Source of the DNA: Verrucomicrobiota bacterium
Lineage (GTDB): Bacteria; Verrucomicrobiota; Verrucomicrobiia; Opitutales; Opitutaceae
Reading direction: 5' to 3'
Assembly (NCBI GenBank): GCA_023416735.1
Contig: JAEZGX010000021.1
Span: 1 to 47,794 of the forward strand
Length of the DNA: 47,794 bases
The notes beneath the pieces are model-generated. The model did no database searches. It was not told the origin of the DNA and saw only the letters and a list, made by a program, of their open reading frames with translations. A program made the position numbers and the translations under genes. The first letter of the stretch is position 1. Every line of letters begins with the position of its first letter. Positions 22,523-30,279 of the stretch are shown here, piece by piece.

Positions 22523-25500
22523 TTGACCCAAAAAAAAGTAAACCTGAACACTGCTAACACCCCTAGGCTCGTGCTCGCGTCGCTGGTGACGCTGGCACTT
22601 TTGTCCAGTCGTTCTCTCGCTCAAGCCGCTTCACCCACCCCACCGCCGAACGAAAGCGACGATGTCGTCGTTCTTTCCCCGTTCGTCGTCGAATCCACCG
22701 AAGACACCGGCAGCTATCGAGCGACCTCCACGCTCGCCGGCTCCCGCGTCAAAACCGACCTGCGCGACATCGCCTCGCCGCTCAGCGTCGTGACGTCGCA
22801 GTTCCTGCGCGACACCGGATCCAACAACAACCTCGACCTGCTCACCTACACGACCAGCACCGAGGTGGGCGGGCTCTTCGGCAATTGGGGCGGCTTCGGC
22901 AACGCGCAAGGCGTCAGCGATCGCGGCGCGCTGCTTTCGCCCAGCAACAACACACGTGTCCGCGGATTGGATACCGCCGACAACACCCGCAACTTCATGC
23001 TCACGGATATTCCGTGGGACAGCTACAACACCGACCGCGTCGAGATCCAGCGCGGGCCCAATTCGATCCTCTTCGGCGTCGGCAGCCCCGCCGGTATCAT
23101 TAACGCCAATACCATCGCCGCCCGCTTCGACGGCAATTCCGGCCGTGTCGAGAACCAGGTGGGCAAGTATGGCTCCTTGCGCTGGGTCGCGGACTACAAT
23201 CTCGAATTGGTGAAAGACGTCTTCGCCATCCGCGCCGCCGGCCTCGCCAACGACCAGAAGTTCCGTCAGGAACCCGCGTTTAACGACGACCGCCGCGGCT
23301 ACGTGACCGCCACGTTTCAACCGCAGGTGTTGCCCGACAGCTGGGCCGGCCGGCTGACCATTCGCGCCAATTACGAGAACGCCCGCGTCAAGGCCAACCG
23401 CCCGCGCATGCTCCCGCCCGAAGACGGCATTTCGCTCTGGTTCGAGGACGCCGCCGGGGACGGCGTCGCCAACAAGATCGGTTTCGGCAAACGCGTTTAC
23501 GACATGTTCCTCTGGGGCCAGGCCGGCGGCGGCGATCCGGGACGCGGCTCACTCGCGAGCGTCGCCGACACCGTGCGCAACCCGCTGCCCTATCAGCCCG
23601 GCGTCAGCGCGATCGACGGCGGCGCGCTCAATAACGGCGGCATCGGTTTCTGGTTCCAAAACGGTGACTCGCGGCCGTTCTTTGTTTCCCGCCAAGCCCC
23701 GCGCGAACATCCGGGCGCGTTGGATTCCTCCGGCGGCATCGATAACGCCATCGATATCCCCTACGGCTCGCCGCTGCGCGTCGGCGGCTTGAACGCCTAC
23801 GCGCTCTCCATCGACAAGATCGACGAGGTGGAAGGCGTGCCCTCCCGCTACCCGCTCGCCACCCGTGGTTACTATAAAGATCAATCGCTCACCGATCCTT
23901 CGATCTTCGACTTCTACAATCACCTGATCGACGGCGACAACAAACGGGAACATCAGAAATGGGACGCCGCCAACCTCTCCATCGCCCAGGCGTTTCTCGA
24001 TAATCGCATCGGCGTGGAATTCGTTTACGACAAGCAGAGCTATTCCGAATGGCGCACGGGCGCCACGTGGAGCCGCCCGTATATCTCGATCGACATCAAC
24101 AAGAATCTCCAAAACCAGCTCACCCAGTATCAGCGGACCACCGACACCGGCGACGTCGATCCGGACAACGGCCTGCTCGACACCAGCACGTATCAGGCAA
24201 TCGGATTCACGCCGTCCGCTTCTCAGCCCTACGTGAATCCCAACGCCGGCGCCGCCTTCACCGCCGGCAGCTTCAGCAACAACGACCGCACCGACCGCGA
24301 GCGCGAGAACTTCCGGCTCACCGCCTTCGGCGAGATCCGCGCTCACGATTTTCTCCGTCGCGACTCGCTGCTCGCCCGTATTCTCGGCACCCACTTGATC
24401 ACCGGCCTCGCTTCACGCGAAGAACGCCACGAGGAAAAAACCCAGTGGGCTCCGAGCGCGACACCTTACGACTGGGCGCTCGGCCTCTCTGTCTCCGGCG
24501 CCGACACCAATCTCACCGGCGCCACCCGCGGCATCACCCCGATCATCTATCTCAGCGAACCTCTCTGGGATCGCACGAGCGCCAGCGGACTCAACCTCGG
24601 CCCCATCCAAACCTACTACAATCCTTCCGGCACTTACTCGGTCGACTACTTCAAAACCGAATGGCTGCCGTCGCGCGACCCGGCCGCCGCCGGCTACGTC
24701 GATCCCGGTGCGCGCTGGGTGAACTTCCTGGGCGGCGTGGGCATCCAGGCCGACAATCCATTCAACTACACCGGCCGCACCAACGCTTCGGTCGACATCC
24801 TCAACGCCGACGCCGGCGATCTCGCGCAACTCGTCACCAACTACGGTGTGACGGACCAGATCGTCGATTCCCGCGGCCTCGTTTGGCAGGGCCGCCTCTT
24901 CGGCGGAAACATCGTGCCGACCGTCGGATGGCGCGAAGACACCTTGCGCACCTACACCGCCACGGGCGCCAAAGACGCCACCGGCATCTCCGCCACCAAA
25001 GTCGGCAAGACCGAGCAGGTGCTCGAAAACACCGGCCGCACCACATCATGGGGCGTCGTCGCCCACCTGCCGCGATCCTGGCTGGAGAACGCACCGTTCC
25101 TCTCCGGACTCAGCGCGTATTACAATTACGGCGAAAACAACCGCGTCGAAGCCCGCTACAACTACGACGGAGAGCCGCTCGACAATCCCTCGGCCGAGAG
25201 CAAGGACTACGGCATCGTCGTGAGCCTCCTGGACGACAAACTCACCATCAAGGTCGGCAAATACGAAACCAAGGTGAAGAACGCCAACCTGCCCGGCGGC
25301 TCGTCGATCCTCGGCTCGAATCAATACTACCTCTATCAACTCGAAGCCTGGGGCACCGCCAACGCGCTCATGTATCTCTTCGGTCGCGAAGGCCTCGATC
25401 CCAATCAGTCCTGGCACTGGAATTGGGCCGGCGTCGATGCGACCGGCGATGGCGGCAATCCCGACTACGCGCCGACCACCGACGCCTTCAAGAACCACCC

Positions 25501-26398
25501 GAGCACGATCGCGCAGACCGCTGCGATCGACGCGTGGTTCGAGGGGATCGATGAGCAGTTCTTCTCGAACTACGCGATCAACGCGAACGTCCAAGCGCTG
25601 AAGTCCGCCTACGCGAGCTACAAATCGAGCGGCAATATCCAGCCGCTCGTGGACGCCGCCCGCGCGAGCGGCTTCAACGTCGGCACCTACACGACCGGCT
25701 TCTCCTCGCAAAACAACGGCCAGATCAACGGCATCAGTCCCAATGGCACGATCGACAACACGTCCGAGGGTTACGAGATCGAGGTGAACTGGACACCGAC
25801 CGCCAACTGGAATCTCCAGGTCAATGCCGCGAAAACCAACGCCTACCGCGAAAACCTCGGCCAGCCCATGCTCGATTATATCGAGCAGCAGTGGTCGCGG
25901 CTCCAAGGCCCCGCCGGCGATATCCGCCTGTGGTGGGGCGGCGACAATACCCTCCGCCGCTACTACTCGGACAACATCATGTCCGCGGTCGAGTTTCAGC
26001 GCGAATCGATCGGCTTCCAAGTCCCCGAAATGCGCCCGTGGCGTTTCAGCGCCATCACCAACTACACCTTCAGCGAAGGCGCCTTCCGCGGCTTCAACGT
26101 CGGCGGCGCATACCGTTGGGAAGACAAACAGATCCTCGGCTACGGCCTCAAGAGTGACGCCAGCGGTCTCGACGTGCAGAAGCCCATCTACGGCGAGTCC
26201 GAAGACCACGTCGATTTGTGGATCGGCTATCAGCGCGACCTCACACGCGACATCCGCTGGCGCATTCAGCTGAACCTGCGCAATGTCGGCGAATCGATCG
26301 GCCTGACCCCGATCTCCGTCAATCCCGACGGCGTGATCGCCGCCCAACGCATCAACGAGGGCATGTCCTGGCAGGTCACGAACACGTTCTCGTTCTAA
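22523..26398 (+). CDS. TonB-dependent receptor (outer membrane)
   Basis: This protein of about 1290 residues imports a nutrient, probably a siderophore or oligosaccharide, across the outer membrane. The signal peptide is LVLASLVTLALLSSRSLAQA. A TonB-box-like DDVVVLSPFVVESTEDTGSY follows, then a plug domain (DIASPLSVVTSQFLRDTGSN, LTDIPWDSYNTDRVEIQRGP, NSILFGVGSPAGIIN). A long beta-barrel ends in VTNTFSF with the terminal Phe. Length is above the usual 700-1000 and typical of Opitutaceae receptors. Start: TTG 22523 is the closest start before the signal peptide and has no clear Shine-Dalgarno. In-frame TTG 22448 would add 25 residues; the alternative is ATG 22432 in another frame with a slip in an A8 run. 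Confidence 0.88.
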   Translation: MTQKKVNLNTANTPRLVLASLVTLALLSSRSLAQAASPTPPPNESDDVVVLSPFVVESTEDTGSYRATSTLAGSRVKTDLRDIASPLSVVTSQFLRDTGSNNNLDLLTYTTSTEVGGLFGNWGGFGNAQGVSDRGALLSPSNNTRVRGLDTADNTRNFMLTDIPWDSYNTDRVEIQRGPNSILFGVGSPAGIINANTIAARFDGNSGRVENQVGKYGSLRWVADYNLELVKDVFAIRAAGLANDQKFRQEPAFNDDRRGYVTATFQPQVLPDSWAGRLTIRANYENARVKANRPRMLPPEDGISLWFEDAAGDGVANKIGFGKRVYDMFLWGQAGGGDPGRGSLASVADTVRNPLPYQPGVSAIDGGALNNGGIGFWFQNGDSRPFFVSRQAPREHPGALDSSGGIDNAIDIPYGSPLRVGGLNAYALSIDKIDEVEGVPSRYPLATRGYYKDQSLTDPSIFDFYNHLIDGDNKREHQKWDAANLSIAQAFLDNRIGVEFVYDKQSYSEWRTGATWSRPYISIDINKNLQNQLTQYQRTTDTGDVDPDNGLLDTSTYQAIGFTPSASQPYVNPNAGAAFTAGSFSNNDRTDRERENFRLTAFGEIRAHDFLRRDSLLARILGTHLITGLASREERHEEKTQWAPSATPYDWALGLSVSGADTNLTGATRGITPIIYLSEPLWDRTSASGLNLGPIQTYYNPSGTYSVDYFKTEWLPSRDPAAAGYVDPGARWVNFLGGVGIQADNPFNYTGRTNASVDILNADAGDLAQLVTNYGVTDQIVDSRGLVWQGRLFGGNIVPTVGWREDTLRTYTATGAKDATGISATKVGKTEQVLENTGRTTSWGVVAHLPRSWLENAPFLSGLSAYYNYGENNRVEARYNYDGEPLDNPSAESKDYGIVVSLLDDKLTIKVGKYETKVKNANLPGGSSILGSNQYYLYQLEAWGTANALMYLFGREGLDPNQSWHWNWAGVDATGDGGNPDYAPTTDAFKNHPSTIAQTAAIDAWFEGIDEQFFSNYAINANVQALKSAYASYKSSGNIQPLVDAARASGFNVGTYTTGFSSQNNGQINGISPNGTIDNTSEGYEIEVNWTPTANWNLQVNAAKTNAYRENLGQPMLDYIEQQWSRLQGPAGDIRLWWGGDNTLRRYYSDNIMSAVEFQRESIGFQVPEMRPWRFSAITNYTFSEGAFRGFNVGGAYRWEDKQILGYGLKSDASGLDVQKPIYGESEDHVDLWIGYQRDLTRDIRWRIQLNLRNVGESIGLTPISVNPDGVIAAQRINEGMSWQVTNTFSF

Positions 26399-26430
26399 AC
26401 GAGATCATCCGTCGGACGCCTCCTGAGGTT

Positions 26431-26504
26431 TGAACCACCGAGACACCGAGAACACAGAGGAAGACCACTGAATTTCTCTGCGTCCTTTGTGCCTCTGTGG
26501 TTCA
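26431..26504. repeat. imperfect inverted repeat of the ACCACAGAGGCAC type
   Basis: The left arm begins TGAACCACCGAGACACCGAG and the right arm ends GCCTCTGTGGTTCA. The arms are imperfect reverse complements with roughly 35 bases between their cores. It sits about 30 bases after the receptor stop and could form a stable hairpin. I associate ACCACAGAG-type dispersed repeats with this phylum, which is recollection, not a search. Confidence 0.6.
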
Positions 26505-26535
26505 CCCAGGTGGCGACAGGTGTAACGAAACCGCT

Positions 26536-26997
26536 TCAGCCGCGCAGCACGATCTCTGCTCGGCCCAACGCTTCGATCACCACCGGAAACGCATCGCCCA
26601 CCTCAAACCGTCCGCCGGGCCCGAGCAGCAAGTCGTTCGTCGCAGGCGTCTGTGTAAGCCACATTTCGCCGCTCACGACTTCCACTGTCTTCCATCCGTG
26701 CGACTCCTCGAGCGCGAGGAGTTCGCCGGCACGAAGATAAACACAGCGCACCCGCATCGTCGCCGTCGCCGTCGCGACCACTCCGCAAGCGCGGTAGTAA
26801 TCGGAAAGAAATCGTTCAAACGTCCTCCAAGCTCCGCGCAGGCTTTTGACCCAGCGCATCAGCCACGCACGCATCCGTCCGTGCTTCGCGTCCGCCTTCG
26901 GCCGAGCGGCTTGCAAGCGATGCGTGTTGTCCCCTTGCGTGGTTCTCGTTGTCGCCGCGCGCGGTGAGTTCGCCCTGGAGTCCGACGTGAGTTGCAT
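26536..26997 (-). CDS. DUF2917 protein
   Basis: This 153-residue protein carries a DUF2917 domain in its C-terminal half: GELLALEESHGWKTVEVVSG, EMWLTQTPATNDLLLGPGG and FEVGDAFPVVIEALG, a small beta-sandwich. The N-terminal 40 residues are low-complexity; a start at MRAWLMRW (residue 42) is possible. It is divergent from a MocR-type regulator. I recall DUF2917 genes next to MocR genes elsewhere, so the protein may be the regulator's target. No signal peptide is clear. Function unknown. Confidence 0.7.
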   Translation of the reverse strand: MQLTSDSRANSPRAATTRTTQGDNTHRLQAARPKADAKHGRMRAWLMRWVKSLRGAWRTFERFLSDYYRACGVVATATATMRVRCVYLRAGELLALEESHGWKTVEVVSGEMWLTQTPATNDLLLGPGGRFEVGDAFPVVIEALGRAEIVLRG

Positions 26998-27079
26998 CGC
27001 TCCATCTTAGCGCTGCCTCCTTGTTTCCGGCAGCGACAGGTGCGCGAATTCGCGGGTTACACAGATTCACCCGAACCCA

Positions 27080-27115
27080 ACTGTATAAGTCCGATTTTCA
27101 GCCGTCTGTAACTGT
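27080..27115. promoter_or_regulatory. possible MocR-type operator
   Basis: The divergent intergenic region contains ACTGTATAAG (27080-27089) and, about 25 bases on, TCTGTAACTGT (27105-27115). Repeated CTGTA half-sites between a MocR gene and its divergent neighbour are the usual arrangement for these regulators. The assignment is inferred. Confidence 0.4.
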
Positions 27116-27149
27116 GCAGGTCCGCGCGCCAGCGCTATCCTCGCCGGTC

Positions 27150-28646
27150 ATGTTGGAGCAGACGCATTTCGCCTCGACCACCCGTTCGAACCTGTCGCGC
27201 CGGCGGACGCGCTTCGCCACGCAGGAGGGAAACGATCCGATTTACCTCCAACTCGCGTCGCTACTCGAACGCATGATCCAGCAACGGGCACTGCGCCCGG
27301 GCGATCGCATGCCGTCCGTCCGCCAGTTGAGCGCGCAACAACGCGTGAGCGTGCCGACCGCGCTGCAAGCCTATGCCACGCTCGAAACGCGCGGGCTCGT
27401 GGAAGCCCGGCCCAAGTCCGGTTTCTTCGTGCGCGTTCACCGCGCGGAGCTGCCGCCGCCACGCGGCCCGGCGGGAAAATTCAAGGTCACCGACTTCTCC
27501 CACACCGACCCGTTCGCATCGCTGCTGGCGGACTTCGGCGCGTCCGACCTCGTTCCGCTCGGCGGCGCTGTGCCCGGTGGCGAGTTGCTGCCCGGCGCCA
27601 AACTCGCGCGCACCATGGCGTCGATCGCGCGCACGTCGCGTTCCGCGGGAAACACCTACGACATGCCGCCGGGCTCCGAGAACCTGCGACGCGAAATCGC
27701 CCGCCGCTCGCTGACCTGGGGCGGAGCGCTCAAGGCCGACGATGTGCTGATCACCATCGGCGGCACCGAGGCGCTGTCGCTCGCGTTACGGGCCACGTGT
27801 TCGCCCGGCGACACCGTGGCCGTCGAGTCGCCGACGTATTTCGGACTCGCGCGGATGTTGCGCGAGATGCGTTTGAAAGCATTGCCCATTCCGGTGGACA
27901 GCGTCACAGGCCTGGACCTCGATCACCTTCGCGCCGCCCTGCGGCGCAAGCGAGTCTCGGCCTGCGTTTCCAATCCGAACTTCCAGAATCCCGTCGGCTT
28001 CCTCATGCCCGATGAACGGAAGCGCGAGTTCGTCGCCTTGCTGGCCGAGCAGGATATTCCGCTGATCGAGGACGACGCCTACGGCGATCTGCAACACGAG
28101 GGCGTGCGGCCGCCGTGTCTCAAAGCTTTCGATACAGACGAACGCGTGATCCTGTGCGGCTCGTTCTCCAAGGTGCTCGCTCCCGGATACCGCGTCGGTT
28201 ACATCGCCGGCGGTCGCTGGCATTCGCGCATCGTGGCGTTGAAACATGTCACCACACTCGGCTGCCCGACATTGCCCACGCTCGCGATCGCGGAGTTCCT
28301 GCGCAACGGCGGCTACGAACGCTACCTTCGCTCCGTGCGACAAGCCTATCGCCATCAGGTCGAGCGGATGCGACTCGCCGTCGCGGAAACGTTTCCTGCG
28401 GGGATCGGCTTATCCAAGCCGCGCGGAAGCTTTCTGCTGTGGTGCGAATTGCCTTCGAACATCGATTCGCTCGCACTCGCGCACGAAGCCCGCCGGGCCG
28501 GCATCAGCATCGCACCGGGACCGCTGTTTTCGCCGGAGAACGGTTTTCGAAACTACATTCGCTTGAACGCAGGTTACGCTTGGAACGAACGCATCGAACG
28601 CGCGATCGGCGTGCTCGGTCATTTGGTGAAACGCCTGAGCCTCTAG
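27150..28646 (+). CDS. MocR-type regulator (GntR winged helix + aminotransferase fold)
   Basis: This 498-residue protein joins an N-terminal GntR winged helix (PIYLQLASLLERMIQQRALR, MPSVRQLSAQQRVSVPTALQ, ARPKSGFFVRV) to a type I aminotransferase domain. PLP-binding features include NPNFQNPVG, IEDDAYGD and the Schiff-base Lys at residue 341 in CGSFSKVLAPGYRVGY. MocR proteins use PLP and an amine or amino acid to switch transcription; this one probably controls the divergent DUF2917 gene and itself. The ATG 27150 is preferred because the domain starts soon after it; the longer upstream frame is repeat-like. Confidence 0.92.
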   Translation: MLEQTHFASTTRSNLSRRRTRFATQEGNDPIYLQLASLLERMIQQRALRPGDRMPSVRQLSAQQRVSVPTALQAYATLETRGLVEARPKSGFFVRVHRAELPPPRGPAGKFKVTDFSHTDPFASLLADFGASDLVPLGGAVPGGELLPGAKLARTMASIARTSRSAGNTYDMPPGSENLRREIARRSLTWGGALKADDVLITIGGTEALSLALRATCSPGDTVAVESPTYFGLARMLREMRLKALPIPVDSVTGLDLDHLRAALRRKRVSACVSNPNFQNPVGFLMPDERKREFVALLAEQDIPLIEDDAYGDLQHEGVRPPCLKAFDTDERVILCGSFSKVLAPGYRVGYIAGGRWHSRIVALKHVTTLGCPTLPTLAIAEFLRNGGYERYLRSVRQAYRHQVERMRLAVAETFPAGIGLSKPRGSFLLWCELPSNIDSLALAHEARRAGISIAPGPLFSPENGFRNYIRLNAGYAWNERIERAIGVLGHLVKRLSL

Positions 28647-28717
28647 CCGGCCGCTGCTCGATCGCGGCACTCGAAAAGCCTTGCTCCGCGAAGCGGCTGA
28701 CGGATTCGTTTGGAGCC

Positions 28718-30223
28718 ATGACCAAGCGTCTCCTTACCCCCGCAGTCGCCTTGTGGTTCTGCAGCCTCTCGGCGCTCGCCGCCGCCACGACGACGTCGCC
28801 CACGCGCCTCATCAATCCGCTCGCCTTGCCGAATTACCCTGTCGGCAAACTGGTGCGCGACGTGGCGCCCGGTCAGCCCAACGAGCCGGCGGGTCTCTGG
28901 CTCTCCGAAACTACGCAACAATACCGCGAACTCGCCGACCCCTCCGCCCTTTGGCACGAGGGCAAATGGTATCTTTATCCGTCCGTCGACATGGCGTGGG
29001 TGAGCGCCGACGAAGGCCGCACGTGGGAACACCATCCGCTCAACGTCCGCGACATCGGCTACGCGCCAACGATCGTCGAGCACCGCGGACGATTCCTGCT
29101 CATGGCATCGCATTCCGATATCTACGCGGGCCCGACCCCGCTCGGGCCTTTCGTCTCGATCGGAAAAATGGAAATGCCCGAACGCGAAGGCCTCCCGCCG
29201 CACATCGACCCGATGCTGTTTTCCGACGAGGGTCGGCTGTTTTATTACTGGGGTTGCACGCCGAACTCCGGAATTTGGGGCGTCGAACTCGACTCCGACA
29301 ATCCAACCAAGGTGATCAGCGAACCAAAGGAACTGATCCCGTTTCGCCCCGACACGTATGCCTTCGAGCGCGTCGGCAGCGCCAACCAGAATCCGAACAC
29401 CGGCTGGATGGAAGGCGCTTGGATGATCAAGGAAAACGGCCGCTACTACCTCACCTACTCCGCCGGCGGCACCCAGTATCGCACCTACACGATGGGCGCG
29501 TATGTGAGCGATTCCCCCCTTGGGTCTTTCCAACCTCAAAAACGTAATCCGATTTTCCGCACCACGGAGGGTCTTGTCACCGGCACCGCGCATGGCTGCG
29601 TCGTGCGCGGTCCGCGCGATCGGCTGTGGGTGTTCTACACCGTCTTCGCCTGTGTTGCCCACGGCTTCGAACGCCGAGTCGGACTCGACGTCGCCGCGTT
29701 CGACGAAAACGGCGAGCTCTACGTCCCCCGCGCAACGTCCACCCCGCAAGCTCTGCCCAACTTCGGGCCGGCCGAGGAATGGCTGCCGCTCAACGAAAGC
29801 GAACCCAACTTCGCCAGCTCGAGCGCGCCCAACACCGCCGGCCGCCTCGCCGCCGACAATTCGCTGACCACCTGGTGGCTGCCCGCGTCGAACGATGCGC
29901 AACCGACTCTGCTCGCGCACTTCTCCACGCGCGCCACGATCCACGCCGCCCGCATCGTGTGGCGCGACGTCGGCCTCGACACGACTTCCGGAAAAAATCC
30001 CGGCGCCTTCCGCTACCGCATCGAGGCCGAGACCGCGCCCGGCACATGGACCACGATCATCGATCGCAGCAACAGCACCGACGACTTCCTGATCGATTAC
30101 CGCGAATGCCCGCCGGTCAGCGCCACCCGCGCCCGCCTCGTGATCCTCGGTCACCCGCCCGGCATCCAACCCGGCGTCGCGGAATTTACCGTCTTCGGCA
30201 TCTCGGAACGCACCCGCCGGTGA
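28718..30223 (+). CDS. GH43-like glycoside hydrolase with C-terminal discoidin-type domain
   Basis: This 501-residue protein begins with a signal peptide (MTKRLLTPAVALWFCSLSAL). A five-bladed beta-propeller follows with the three acidic residues expected in GH43-type enzymes: base D74 in ELADPSALW, D164 in HIDPMLFS and acid E232 in MEGAWMIKENGRYYLTYS. The last 170 residues resemble an F5/8 type C (discoidin) carbohydrate-binding domain (ASSSAPNTAGRLAADNSLTT, WW, GAFRYRIEAETAPGTW, FTVFG). It probably removes arabinose or xylose side groups from plant polysaccharide, feeding the TonB-dependent receptor. A stem-loop lies just after its stop. Confidence 0.85.
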   Translation: MTKRLLTPAVALWFCSLSALAAATTTSPTRLINPLALPNYPVGKLVRDVAPGQPNEPAGLWLSETTQQYRELADPSALWHEGKWYLYPSVDMAWVSADEGRTWEHHPLNVRDIGYAPTIVEHRGRFLLMASHSDIYAGPTPLGPFVSIGKMEMPEREGLPPHIDPMLFSDEGRLFYYWGCTPNSGIWGVELDSDNPTKVISEPKELIPFRPDTYAFERVGSANQNPNTGWMEGAWMIKENGRYYLTYSAGGTQYRTYTMGAYVSDSPLGSFQPQKRNPIFRTTEGLVTGTAHGCVVRGPRDRLWVFYTVFACVAHGFERRVGLDVAAFDENGELYVPRATSTPQALPNFGPAEEWLPLNESEPNFASSSAPNTAGRLAADNSLTTWWLPASNDAQPTLLAHFSTRATIHAARIVWRDVGLDTTSGKNPGAFRYRIEAETAPGTWTTIIDRSNSTDDFLIDYRECPPVSATRARLVILGHPPGIQPGVAEFTVFGISERTRR

Positions 30224-30230
30224 TCCGACG

Positions 30231-30252
30231 CGCGGCTCCTCGCTGAGCCGCG
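30231..30252. terminator. stem-loop between convergent genes
   Basis: CGCGGCTC and GAGCCGCG pair perfectly over 8 bases around a 6-base loop, between two converging coding regions. There is no T run, so it may act as a weak bidirectional terminator. Confidence 0.5.
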
Positions 30253-30279
30253 TTCGGCCCAGCCCGCCCGGGCACGGCC

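Noticed and set aside
25046..26347. A 433-codon minus-strand frame over the 3' half of the TonB-dependent receptor
   Set aside because: The sense frame is a well-formed beta-barrel ending in Phe, and the antisense reading is Val/Ala/Glu-rich without homology or signal.
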